From contig NC_090445.1 of assembly GCF_031143425.1 (NCBI RefSeq), positions 1,194,400,691 to 1,194,464,690 on the forward strand: DNA of 64,000 nt, given 5' to 3'. Below, one piece after another: positions 42,605 through 53,549 of this stretch. Below the pieces are notes generated by a model, which had not been told where the DNA came from, did no database searches, and saw nothing but the letters and a program-made list of their open reading frames with translations. This stretch comes from Pleurodeles waltl (taxonomy: Eukaryota; Chordata; Amphibia; Caudata; Salamandridae). The position numbers and the translations under genes are program-made. Numbering within the stretch: the stretch's first letter is position 1; every line of letters starts with the position of its first letter.

Positions 42605-42824
42605 ATCGACGTTGTTCGACACGGGGTCGGGCCGACCAGGCCCCGACGGGGGATCGAAAACTACCCCGAAGGGCACCCGAGCGCGTCGATCTTCGATGCG
42701 GTGTTGAATCTAACTACGCCGATCCCGAACGCAACAATACCGACGAAAATCTTCCGATATTAACTAACTTTCCGTTCCGAAACTCGGAGCGACAGGAACA
42801 CGTCCGAACCCGATGGCGGAAAGA

Positions 42825-42998
42825 AAACAATCGAAGATGGAGTCGACGCCCATGCGCAATGGAGACAGAAGGAGGAGTCACTCGGTCCCGTGACTCGAAA
42901 GACTTCTTCGAAGAAAAACAACTTGTAACACTCCGACCCAACACCAGATGGCGAGCTATGCAGAACATGTGTATCTACAGCAACAGATGCCATCAAAC
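42825..42998. repeat. Left inverted terminal repeat of DIRS copy C
   Basis: This is the inverted partner of 37108-37315 and ends at GATGCCATCAAAC. The flanking DIRS D sequence resumes at 42999 with TAACTCTTTTGAGCCC. Confidence 0.88.
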
Positions 42999-43783
42999 TA
43001 ACTCTTTTGAGCCCTTCCATGAAAGCTTTAATGACTGGTATTTGGAATAAAGAGACGTGTTGTCTATTTTGCAGACAAGCAGCAAGATGTAATCTTATAG
43101 ATGTGAATTTTGTAGATGAAGCAAGTAACATACAATGTATTGTACACTGGCTTTTAAAGAGTCAATGTGTTTTGAACGTTAGTAGCAAACAAACCTTTTC
43201 CATTTTGCCACATAGGAAGCTCTAGTGGTTGGTCTACAGGCTTCTTTAAGAATGGTCATGCAATCAGGTGGCAAACTAAAGTAATCAAATTCTATGACCT
43301 CAGGAGCCATATCGCCAAGTGGAGAGCTTTGGGATTTGGGTGCCTGATTTCTTCATGGTTCTGAGTGAGACGGTCCGGCCAGTAGGGGAGCTTCTCGTCT
43401 GGAACTACAGAGATATCTAGTAGCGTTGCGAATCAGGGTTGGCGAGCCCAGATGGGTACTAGAATCATAGTGAGAGAGGTTTGCCTGAGGTTCCAAACCA
43501 GAAATGGAAGGAGAGAGAGAAGGAAAAGTGTAGGTAAATATCCCTGACCAAGGCATCTATAGTGCATTGCCCTTGGATGCATGTGTGGGGACTTGGAGGA
43601 AAAGTTTGGGCATTTTTCGTTTTCTGGGGCTGCGAAAAGGTATATCTGAGGGCACCCCACCTGTGAACATATGGGGGAGGGGGGGAGGACTTGGGGTGTT
43701 CCCATTCGTGGACTTGTTGCTGCATGCAGATAAGGAAATGCGTGTACTGCATAGATGGACTGCTACCACAGCTAGGCACTTGG
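42999..43783 (-). pseudogene. YR N-terminal and RNase H/MT remnants of DIRS copy D
   Basis: 42999-43330 continues the recombinase frame interrupted by copy C. 43331-43700 reads as the MT-like tail of the RT frame (LFAAPENEKCPNFSSKSPHM, YLPTLFLLSLLPFL). Near 43710-43730 the sequence jumps from the RNase H end to RT sequence just before the FTK motif. This shows a deletion of about 0.85 kb relative to copy B. 43779-43783 (CTTGG) is the left target duplication of the MITE. Confidence 0.75.
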
Positions 43784-44431
43784 GGCCAGATGTAGGTAAA
43801 GTTGGGTTTTGCAACTCGCAAAACCCTATGCACAACAGTGTCCCTGACACTGTTCGTGACTCGCAAGGGGGGGTTGCAAATGCCCATTTCATGAATATTC
43901 ATGAGGTGGGTCGCAATTTGCGACCCCATGAGACTTGCGGCACTCACAGGGATGGTGGCCTGCTGGAGACAGCAGACCACCATGTCTGTGACTGCTTTTA
44001 AAATAAAGCATTTTTTTTTGTATTGCAGCCCGTTTTCCTTAAAGGAAAACAAGATGCATTACAAAACTAAAAAATGAAACGTTTTCGTTTCATTTTTTAG
44101 AGCAGGCAGTGGTCGACAGGACCACTGCCTGCTCTGGAAAAATGTTTTTAATGCCATTCACAAAGGGGAAGGGGTCCAATGGGGACCCCTTCCCTTTTAT
44201 GAATGGGTTACCACCTGTTTGAAATGGGTGCTAACTGCGATTGGTTTGCAACCGGGTATTCCTCTTAGGGGATTCCTCTTCCTAATTGTGACTCAGAAAC
44301 CCTGTTTTGCGATTCGGTAACCAGGTTACCGAATCGTTAAACAGGTTTTGTGCATTGCATAGTGCAGTTTACACGTTGCAAACAGCGAAAATCGCTGTTT
44401 GCGACATGCAAACTGTTTCCTAAATCTGGCC
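43784..44431. mobile_element. 648-bp palindrome-rich MITE inserted in DIRS copy D
   Basis: The terminal inverted repeats are GGCCAGATGTAGG and, at the other end, GGCCAGATTTAGG. It is flanked by perfect 5-bp duplications CTTGG at 43779-43783 and 44432-44436. Removing the element and one duplication restores a sequence collinear with copy B at about 32405-32440. Inside are several near-perfect palindromes. One has arms GCAGGCAGTGGTC and GACCACTGCCTGC. Another is GAAACG-TTTT-CGTTTC with longer A/T-rich arms. The others are GGGGTCC...GGACCCC and GGTAACC-centred repeats. There is no coding capacity. The superfamily is not assigned. Confidence 0.88.
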
Positions 44432-44436
44432 CTTGG

Positions 44437-44945
44437 TGAATATTCAAGGTGCCGTAGTCACCCCGAAAGAGAAAAGTTTTGAACTGATAATGTTTGCTGC
44501 CCGCCACAAACCTGAGGTATCTGCAATGGATTAGTATGTGAAAATAGGCGCTCTTTAGATCCTGTGTGGCCATAAATACGCCTTGTTTCAGAAGTGGAAT
44601 TACATTTTGCAAGGTGACCATGTGAAAATGTTCTGATAGTATGTACTTGTTTAGTGGTCTGAGATCTAGGGTTGGTCATAGAGAATCATCTTTTGTGGGG
44701 ATTAGGAAGTATAGAGAGTATACCCCTGAACCCTAGTGTTGAAGACAGACAGGTTCTATAGCTCCTTGAGAAGAAGAGCTGGAACTTCTTGTTTTAAGAA
44801 TGTTTGATGTTCCGGTGACAACCTGTGAGTGAGGGGTGGAATGTTGGGATGAGTGGTAGTGAGCTCTAGACAATAGCCATGTTGGATAATGGCTAACGCC
44901 CACTGGTCTGATGTGATTTCATGCAATGTGGGGAAAAAGTCCTGT
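44437..44945 (-). pseudogene. RT remnant of DIRS copy D
   Basis: Minus-strand reading gives fragments equivalent to HMVTLQNVIPLLKQ, ATQDLKSAYFHILIH and YLRFVAGSKHYQFK. These correspond to the motif A region of copy C (TLDLKDAYFHIPI). Frameshifts and stops are frequent. Confidence 0.75.
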
Positions 44946-47115
44946 AGTCAAACATCGAAAGGTGGTATGTAATCGTGGGGGAAGTCACTGCTCAGTGGAG
45001 GGTATTGCTCCACATAGAGAGGCACCTTTACCTATTCCTTTACTATTGTTGCCTCTGTGGGAGCCACAATAGTAGCCCCTGGGGATGTGCTTTGGCCTTG
45101 TTGTCTTTCATATGAGGTGGAAGAGTATGAGGAGGTGGCTTCTGAGGTCCCACAATTACCGGGACAACAAAAGGTGCCATGAGGAGCAGGTGTCTGAAGG
45201 ACCACATTGCTTTCACAGTCTCTGTGTCTTTTTTGATTTTTTTTTTTTTTTTTTTTTTTTAAGAGTGGAGGCTACCTGAGGCCCAAAGAGATGCCCTTTA
45301 TTAAAAAGCATATTTAGTACCCTCTGCTGTACCACTGGTTTAAAACCCAATAAACTAAGTCCAGCATGGCACCTTAATAATATGCTAGTAGTAATAGCCC
45401 CAGCTGCAGTGTCAGAAGCATCAGGTGCACATCATATGCATGTGCTCGATACTAGTTTTCTCTCTCCCATTAGTTCTAGGCCTCTGTTCCTGTGCTCATC
45501 TGGGAGATGATAGAGGAGATCCTCCATCTCATCCCAGTGTGTGGTCATATCACGCCAAGAGTCCCTGAGAATCGGCAATGCGCCAATGATTGGCAACTTG
45601 AACCACAACTCTCTTCCCTGCAACATTAACCCTCACTGGCCTGTGAGTTTGCACGTTTGGATCAGTGGTAGTGTCTAGGGAATCCGGTGGCAACTGGCCC
45701 CTAATGAATACTGGGTCTGATCGTGATGGTTTGTACTTCTTGTCAACCCTAGGTGTTATGTGCTTAGCTCTAATGGGGTCTTTGAATATGTCAGCAGTGT
45801 GTCTCAGCATACCTTTTAACACAGGAAGATATTGTGTATCCCTACTGGTGCTGGAAAGTGTGTCAAAGAAGAAGTCTTCCTCTAAAGACTCTTTATGTAA
45901 CTGCACATTGTGGATTTCGACAGCCCTAGCAATAACCTCCTGATAGGAAGTGGCATCATCAAGATGGGCATCATCAAGATGGGAAGGGCATGCAGGGTAG
46001 AGGACTGGATCTGTATCCAAACGGGGATCAGCATCATACATATCCCAGGGGTCATCTCTTGGTGGTGTCACAAATGTGACATGTGCTCCACCATACCCAG
46101 CAGTGTCGGACTGTGGAGACCGCTGTGGTGATATACCTGATGGATCCTGACAGTCATGTGGTGGAGAAGGTTACATTGGTGGTTGCGGAGGTGGAGGTGG
46201 TGAGGCAGGCAGAGGGGGCAAAAGGCTTGTAGCCTTGCCCACTCTTTTCCTTTGCTTGGAAGGAGTTAGCGTGTCCAAATCCTTTTGAACAGTCAGTTTC
46301 CTTTTAGAAGGGGATGGAGGTGTGGAACCGGAAGCCTTTGCCAGTATGCATCCAATGTGCGGCTGGATAGGAATTTGTTTTTGCAGCACGTCCAGCTGTT
46401 CCTGAAGTCCATGCAGGATCAGATCCACAGATGTTTGGGAGCTGGACTTGGATGTCGGCTTGCAAGTTCTCAGCTCTGAAGATTTTGGCACGGAACTCGG
46501 TTTCGGCATTGAAGCTCCACTTGTAGTCAAGGTGGTAGGCATCAACGGTTCGTTCGGCACCAATGGTCTAGTTGGCACCACAGTAACGTTCCAAGGCTGA
46601 AGTACTTGAAGCCGAAGGCTTCAATAGAGGTTTTGGAACCAAGCCAGAGGGCAGAGCGTCCGAACCAGATGCACAGTGCTGACAATGACCGGAGGGCAGT
46701 GGTTCACCAAGGGCCTCTGAGTGTGGCTCCAGGGGATCAGAGTGTCTCTTGGTGGGGTTTGGGCGATGTATGGGGGCAGTGGAGACCTGCATCCTCCATT
46801 TCCAGGTCAACATATAGGTCAGAGACTAACTGCTCTCAACAGAAAATGCCTCTTCCTTCGCCGTTTGAGGGTGGCTTTCTTCTTCCTCGGTGTGCTCTTC
46901 ACTGAAGATGTCTGGAGTATCGTTGATGGTTCTACACGACATTCCCAGGCAATACGCTTGACGATCTCCAAGAGTATTGTTCGAGCTGAAAGATTTACAA
47001 GTATTGCGATCTAGTTGTCTCTGCTAGGGCGACAAACACAGGGTGGACACAAGGTGTTGATCGGTGCGAGGATATTTCGCATGGCAGTGCAATAACGGGA
47101 AGGCGCCCGTTCCAT
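44946..47115 (-). pseudogene. DIRS gag-like protein of copy D, broken
   Basis: The largest piece (45550-46071) contains DPWDMYDADPRLDTDPVLYP and EDFFFDTLSSTSRDTQYLPV, aligning with the central gag of copy B. Other pieces (46171-46581, 46568-46813) carry the Pro-rich and Ser-rich N-terminal regions. A run of 24 T at 45237-45260 interrupts the frame where B and C have six or seven T. The Cys cluster near 47040-47110 is partly readable (a HCHAKYPRTDQHLVSTLCL-like phrase). Confidence 0.75.
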
Positions 47116-47329
47116 CACCAGTTGGGCAAACTTGAAGGGGTGTGAAGGAGTCTGAAAGAGGCCCTGAATGGAGAGACTCTAGCAGGGCCACAGTCGAAAG
47201 GAACTGAAACACAGTAGACAAAGTTTGATACAGAGATGGAGAATGCGACCAAAAAAACAATACTGATGAAAGGATGGGATATGCAAACCAAAAGTGAACC
47301 GTGAAGGAGTTGACAAAGAAGAGAAAGGC

Positions 47330-47527
47330 ACATAAGTCTGAACCGGATGGCAGAAATAAAACAATCTAACAATGAAATCAATACCAATGTGCATTATCAC
47401 CGAGAGGAAACTAGATCTTGTGACTCAAAAGACTTTCTGAAGAAAAACAATCTGTACACATCTGGAGCCATCATTGGATGGCAGAAGCATGCAAGCATGT
47501 GTTTCTACAGCCAGACATGCCTTGAAC
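47330..47527. repeat. Left inverted terminal repeat of DIRS copy D
   Basis: The segment AGACTTTCTGAAGAAAAACA followed by ATTGGATGGCAGAAGCATGC and ending at GCCTTGAAC is the diverged inverted partner of 35957-36150. Confidence 0.75.
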
Positions 47528-47593
47528 CTTTATTTTCCTGAAACACAAAGAATATTTACTCAATCGATTCCGTTATAAAAGTAAATCACGTAC

Positions 47594-47637
47594 CATATTA
47601 GGAGGTTGGCTTGGAGCCGGGCCACCAGGATAGCCAC
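47594..47637 (-). CDS. ANXA7: Annexin A7 exon: Pro/Gly-rich N-terminal segment
   Basis: This is a 44-bp exon. After an AG acceptor, two bases complete a Gly codon split with the upstream exon. Fourteen codons then read GYPGGPAPSQPPNM, and the donor is GTACGTG. The phase at its start matches the exon at 49296-49526 exactly (G plus GT). The phase at its end (0) does not match the exon at 23719-23811, which needs one preceding base. At least one further exon should therefore lie in the 23.8-kb intron between. The Pro/Gly/Tyr composition is typical of the annexin A7 amino-terminal tail. Confidence 0.85.
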
Positions 47638-49295
47638 CTTTTCAATGCAAAGTAATTTGAAAATGTTATTAAAATATATTTTCAATAAGAAATATAAACT
47701 TTTAAAACGCTATATCATTTTTAAACACTGCTGAATATGAATAACAGCTGTACGTACCAATCAGGGGCAATAATAGAATAAACAATAACACATATCTAAT
47801 GACTCACAATGAGTATGAATATATATTACCTATTTTGCTCTTCCACGATTTAACCTTATTATTCTTTCCTTTTTCTTAACACCTTTATGGTGTAACTTTA
47901 TTTACAAATAAAAAATATCTTGAAAAAAAAACAAAAAAAACACGCACTATACACAAAAAAAACACAGGTTCTAAGAAAAAATAAACGCTCAGAATGAAAT
48001 ACTTTATTTATAATCCAAAACCAAAAAATACCCAAACGTCACCAGTTGTAGTGATCTAAGCAACTGTAACCTTCATGTACTGCTCATGGCCTCACGCAAC
48101 AATTAATAACATTACTAATTACATTTCACATGATGTGATCAATAATGTCATTACCACCAAAGCTATCAAATATATGGAAAACTTTTAAACACATATTTTA
48201 ACCAGGATAATGTAACTACAAAGCCTGCACTGCTACTGACCAATTATAAGTGTCCACATAAATAAATCAAGTAAGAATTAACAGAGGTCTTCAAAAAAAG
48301 TACATAGAGGCAAAATGTTTGACATCGAACAATGATTTACATATATAAGTAATGCTACAGTCCTACTGACCACTGCTAAATGCCCTCAGGTGGATTCGGA
48401 TGGATAAACTAGGCTAGGGTACTGTAGAGAAGTGCAGGTATTTTTACAAAGAAAACCACAACTGCAGTACCTCTGACGGTTTACTAAAAAGTCCTTGAAT
48501 ATGCTAAAAGGTAATTAAAGGCCATTCGATGAAGCCATGCATGAAGATAACGTTGCTTAGATAACCAGAAACATCTTTCCAACTTTTTGTTTTTAGATAT
48601 GTATTTGTTAAATAAATCTGAGACAGGAATGACCATAGTGGAGAACCGTAACATTATACAACAAGATTTTACAGTGAGATTGTTTTGCGATGATGTATTG
48701 TATGACGCATTGCAATCCCAACACTTTGTACTCCCAGAAATAAACAAAAATGATTGCTGGAATTATTGATTTAATCTAAGCCACTGGTATTTATCCTGGT
48801 TTAGTCTATCTTTCTTTGCTCACTATACACTTCAGACAGAGACCAACCACATGCAAATCCGTCTAATAACACGTCAAAACATGCATAATATTACATAGAT
48901 ATGCAATTGTTTTACAGATAAGTACTATTTCCACAACTCTTTTCACATAACTAGCCGTCCTCTATCCTGGAGATGTCATTAGCTTTCAGAAGTTCAGTGG
49001 CAACATATGTACCTAGCAACCAGGTATGTAACATTATAATGCAAATAAGACTACTTTAACACAGAATGGAAAATTTACAAATATGTTTCTGTGGGCAACC
49101 TCAATATTAGCCTGATGCCTCATTAAGTGCTAAAATATCCTGATCATAAGATTAGATCTCAGACTGGAAGAAGCCAGAGTATAATCACGTTAAGAACACA
49201 ACAGCTGAGTTGATGTACAATGGAGGTTTACAATATAAATCAGTAAATTTGTGCTTCAATTGTCCTTATTTTACACAGTTAAGCAGCCTACACAC
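47638..49295. other. ANXA7 intron (1658 bp)
   Basis: This is a short intron by the standard of this gene. It begins with donor GTGTGTAGG at 49295 on the minus strand. It is AT-rich, and no transposon ends were recognised. Confidence 0.7.
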
Positions 49296-49526
49296 CTGGA
49301 GCTGGCCCGCCACCTCCATAGTTCTGCACCTGAGGTTGAGAATAGCCTGGTCCACCAGCTGGCGCCCCATAACCAGGTCCGGTAGTAGGTGCTCCATAAC
49401 CAGCTCCTCCACTAGGAGCTCCATAACCGGCAGGTACTCCAAATCCAGCTCCACCAGCAGGTGCTCCAAAACCTGCCCCACCAGGAGGTGCACCGTAGCC
49501 AGCACTAGGCATGCCAAAGCCTTGAC
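49296..49526 (-). CDS. ANXA7: Annexin A7 exon: Gly/Tyr/Pro repeat tail
   Basis: This is a 231-bp exon. The acceptor is TTTCTTCAG and the donor GTGTGT. After two split-codon bases it reads QGFGMPSAGYGAPPGGAGFG and continues with five to six repeats of a GYGAP/GFGAP-xGGAG unit. It ends GYSQPQVQNYGGGGPAPG plus one base of the next Gly codon. The low-complexity Gly/Pro/Tyr/Ala tail is the hallmark of annexin A7 (synexin), where it promotes self-association and phase separation. The repeat number looks expanded relative to the mammalian protein, which is my recollection, not measured here. More 5' exons are not seen up to 64000. Confidence 0.92.
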
Positions 49527-51046
49527 CTGAAGAAATAATAAAAAACTTAACTACTGTTTTTACAGGCTATATTTAAATAGGTTTTAGGATTTTAAAAATT
49601 CACTTTTTCAAATTATGTTTATCAAAATTAAAATACTTCAGCCTTGAAATCAGAAACATCATTACCTTACAGTGTGTGATGTTTTTTCTAACCTTTCTTG
49701 CTATCCTTCCTAAACAATTTTTATATATGTAGTGATCCAAAGTTATAGTCTCTATTTTCAAGAAAATTCATGCATAACAAGCATTTCCGTTGAAAGCAAA
49801 GGGATATCAGCTTTGAGTAAAAATAAATCACATGCAGATACAATTTGTTACAATTTTACTGGCTAGCTAGGACACTGAAATCAACAGAAATGATTAGATT
49901 GATCTCTTTGAATGAGCATGAATTTTTCAAACTATTTTTGTACTTACTGAAAAATATTTTGCGACAGAGCACTGACTTTTGTGCAGCACTATGCTTCCAC
50001 AAATACTACTAAACTATATTTGAGACCACGAAGCCTGCACATGAAAGTTGGCACCTCTTTATCTGTAGTTCAGAATACCCCAAGAAAATTAATTTACCGA
50101 GTATGGTCATGGACAATATTTTGAGCAAACTCATCTCAGCGTGGCCCAGGGAGAACTTGCTGGACGAAAAAGTGTAGAAAAGAAAAACCGAGCAATAGCC
50201 CCACTCTAGTTATGCCCCAGGATAACATCCCCACATCATTTAGGAATGCTCCAATTTTGCTACAATTTTGTAAAGAGCTGAAGATGCACCTCCTTTGAGA
50301 ACACTACACGAAAACGCTGTTACAGACTACTTTTGCCCTTGGAACCATGCTAACTCTCTAATCAGAGGTTGGCCACATACTTACCTTTTAACATGTACAG
50401 GACTCTGCACAGGTACATGACTTTGCTGAATTTCTGCTCGGGCTGCGCTATACAAAGGCCAAAAACATACATGCATGCTACTAAACCAACTGCTCTCCTC
50501 CTTTGGCCCATCCAACCTCTTCGTGTTACACTAGTTATCCTTATTCATTTATTTTTCTTACAAGTGGTTCTTTATTGCCACTTTATGCATGCATACAATA
50601 CTTGACTAATAATCAATTAATACATAGTTTTGAGTTTGCTTAGAGGGTATAAATCTCACATAAACTAGGGTTACCATTACAGGGTTCAACAACGATACAA
50701 CAGTATAATGTGTTCACTCTGTTTATATTCAACCACCATGATACTAGTTATCCCTATAGGGTGCACGAACGTCTCCTGGCCTCTAGGAACTTGGAGAAAA
50801 ACGCAAACACTCAGGACTGCAGTTAGCAAATTAAGCAATGGAATTACTTATAAGTGCATGGCAAGAGTACAGCAACGTTTTTCATTTTTTTTCTAAAGAC
50901 AAATATCAAGCACAAGCTAGTCCCTCGATATTTCTCAGTTTGAAAGATAAGATGCTCTAGCCTGGTGGGGTTGAGGTGAAGAGAGTTACTGCCCGACCCT
51001 CTCTCTCCACATGGTACTGTTTTAAATTTTTTAGACACATTATTCT
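49527..51046. other. ANXA7 upstream intron sequence
   Basis: No coding or repeat-end signal was recognised. Confidence 0.45.
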
Positions 51047-52865
51047 TGTGCAGGAAAGTACCCTCTTTCTAGGCATCGTTACCCCATTTTCTCCCTTCCA
51101 ACTTGGTTACCTGTATCATTTTCACCCCACATTTGGCATATTGGTGCCTCCCTGTAAGTCCCTAGTATATGGTACCCAGGGCATTGGGGTACCAGGGGAT
51201 CCCCCAGGTGCTGCAGCATGTATTATGCCACCCGTGGGGAGCTCATACAAAGAGAGTTTGCAGGTCTGCCATTGCAGCCTGCGTGAAAGGGTGCATGCAC
51301 TCTTTCCACTACAGGTCACGGCACCATGTCACCGTACGTCACCCCTATGGCAGGCCTTCCTAGTCCAGAGAGCAGGGTGCAGGTGCCTATGTGTGAGGGC
51401 ACACCTGCAGTAGCAGAGGTGCCCCCAGGAATTCCAACTCCATTTTCCTGGACTACATGAGAGCGGGGATGCCATTTTATGTGTGTACTGGACATAGGTC
51501 ACTACCTGTGTCCAGCAACATAATGGTAACGCCGAACCTAGGCATGTTTGGTATCAAACATGTCGAAATCATATCCCAATACTGTTGCCAGTATTGGAAG
51601 CATGATTCCATGCACTCTGGAGGCTCCTTAGAGGACCTCCAGCATTGCTCCTTCCAGCCTTCTGGGGTTTTATGGGCAGCTCACGCTGCTGCCACTCCTC
51701 AGATTGGTTTCTGCCCTTCTGCTGCTTGAACAGCTTAAGCCCAGGAAGGCAGAACAAAGGACTTCTTTTGGGTGAGGGGGTAACACTCTCTCCCTTTGGA
51801 AATAGGTGTTACATGGCTTGGGAGGGGTAGCCTCCCCAAGCCACTGGTATGATTTGAAGGGACACATTTGGTTCCCTCTGTGCATAAACCAGTCTACACC
51901 GGTCCAGGGATCCCCCAGTACCTGCTCTGGTAGGAAACTGGACAATAGAAAGGGGAGTGACCACTCCCCTGTCCATCACCACCCCAGAGGTGGTGCTCAG
52001 AGCTCCTCCAGAGAGTCCCTGGGTTCTGCCATCTTGAATCCAAGGTTGGCAGAGACTCTTGGAGCATCGGAGTGGCCATGTCAGGCAGGTGATGTCAGAG
52101 CCCCCTCCTGATAGGTGGTCATCTGGCTAGGTGACCAAATACCCCCTTTCAGGGCTATTTAGGGTCTCTCTCTTGGGTGGGTCCTCAGATTTGGCTTGCA
52201 AGATTCCAGAAGGACTCCTCTGCAACCTCTCCTTCGACTTCCAGCCACTGGAATCACAACTGGACCCCCCAGCAGCTGTCAATCTGCATCCATGATGAAG
52301 ACTCTGCTTGCAACATTGTTTCCAGCTTTTGCAACATTTCCCCGGCTGTGCATCCTCTGAGGGCAGCAAGTCTTGAGTCCACACGAGAAGGAAGAACGAA
52401 TCTCCCTGGGAGGGAAGAAGTCACTCCCCTGCATCCACAGGCAACAACTGCAATGACGACCAGCTGCGTGGATCTCCTCTCATCCTGAGCTGCGTGGATA
52501 CTGCATCAAGGGAGGCGGTCTGGAGGAGTCCTTTTGGTCCTCTCTGCTAGCCATCCAACTTTGGTGCCTTCCCACACAGGACAGTACCCCTGTGCACTGC
52601 GTCTCTTGCAGCTACTAAGGTTTGTTTGCATCTCCGCCAAAGGATCTTCAGGCTCCGTGTAGCCCCAGCACTCCTTCCTGCAATGCACAGACCCCTGCAT
52701 GCTTCTACTACAGCATGGGACCCTTCTCCAGTTGTGCTGCATGGGCTTCTCTGCGACTCCTGGTTCCTCGTCCTTTGGGGGCTGCCTCTTCTTCTTTGGA
52801 CTCTCTGTCTTGCTGAGGGTGGGTTGAGTCCTCCTGGACCTTGCTGGTCCCCGGCAGCTCCACTT
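51047..52865. mobile_element. Partial long LTR related to the 20.3-kb solo LTR
   Basis: The segment starts TGTGCAGGAAAGTACCC. It shares the order of phrases with the LTR at 20345-22896: an early GTTACCCC motif, then GTAAGTCCCTAGTA-type sequence, GGTACC-containing repeats, GCTGCAGCATG...TTATGCCACCC, and later TGTTTGGTATCAAAC. The right terminus (CTTCCTGCA-like) and any target duplication are missing, so it is truncated or ends in the A-rich tract near 52880. No coding sequence is supported inside. Confidence 0.6.
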
Positions 52866-53549
52866 TGCACAGTGCGATAAAAAGATTTTAAAAACAATGA
52901 TAACAAATACTTTATAAAAAAAATGAATTGTGTAAGTGTGGTATTCTTAGAGTCAGGTAGCATGGAGTTGGTGTGTCATGTGGCCAATTCATGGAAGCAC
53001 TATAGTTATGCTTGGTTTCTTAGCAATCTAGTAATTACGATGCTTCTGCTCTGCACTGTTGTACATTGCACCCTTGTCTTTCGTGTCATTGAAACACACT
53101 GTAATTTCACTTGTTGTGCAGCCACTTTACTTGGATTCGGTCTGTACATTCTCCAACTGCTCAGAGGGCCAGGTGTTGTTTTCTGTCCGTCCAGTAATAG
53201 TTCCCAGGCTCATATAGACATAACACAGTAGCTTTTCACTGTATCAAGCTTATGTTATAAATTAGGCCCCATAGTGTCTAGCTTTGGAGAAGAGGATTCT
53301 AGCACAGCTGCCCAGTCTGTGAAACTGGGTTTACACTTCCCTATGATGACCAGACAGACATTTGGGGTTTGCTGCTTTCAGAGATTAATAATAATAATAG
53401 CCTTTCTGCGCATACCATAACATGACAGGCTTAGGCTGCTAAATTTGCATTATGGAGGCACTATTTGTGTTATACAGTTTCTTAACTGATATTCAGATTT
53501 TTATAATTTTTTACCTGTATGGTAATTGCATTTAATTTGCTTCATAATA
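52866..53549. other. Unassigned intron sequence
   Basis: No gene is recognised. A short (ATA)n tract lies near 53387. 53548-53549 is the TA target duplication of Tc1 copy 1. Confidence 0.4.

Larger units (their letters stand above)
37108..42998 (-). mobile_element. Full-length DIRS retrotransposon (copy C), 5891 bp, nested in D
   Basis: The copy has right terminal repeat (37108-37315), ICR (about 37467-37575), YR (37610-40495), RT/RNase H/MT (38662-40527), broken gag and left terminal repeat (about 42825-42998). RT and YR frames are intact. Gag has two nonsense codons and a frameshift. Joining the flanks (GCGGAA at 37102-37107 and TAACTCT from 42999) gives a sequence collinear with copy B at about 30757-30770. 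The insertion therefore made no duplication and no loss. Confidence 0.95.
35957..47527 (-). mobile_element. Old DIRS retrotransposon (copy D) carrying two later insertions
   Basis: The right end (35957 onward) and the left end (to 47527) are inverted repeats. An ICR lies at 36270-36400, and gag, RT and YR remnants run on the minus strand. It is interrupted by DIRS copy C (37108-42998) and by a MITE (43784-44431). Without these it spans about 5.0 kb, because roughly 0.85 kb of RT/RNase H is deleted at about 43710-43730 relative to copy B. All ORFs are broken. Its left end is about 66 bp from the donor of the ANXA7 exon at 47594. Confidence 0.88.

Noticed and set aside
49288..49512. Stand-alone Gly/Ala-rich small protein
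   Set aside because: Splice sites on both sides and the Gly/Tyr/Pro pattern show it is an internal ANXA7 exon, not a separate gene.
23719..49526. Annexin A11 as the gene identity
   Set aside because: The linker [13 protein letters not shown] and the GYGAP-type tail fit annexin A7; A11 has a different linker before the first annexin repeat.
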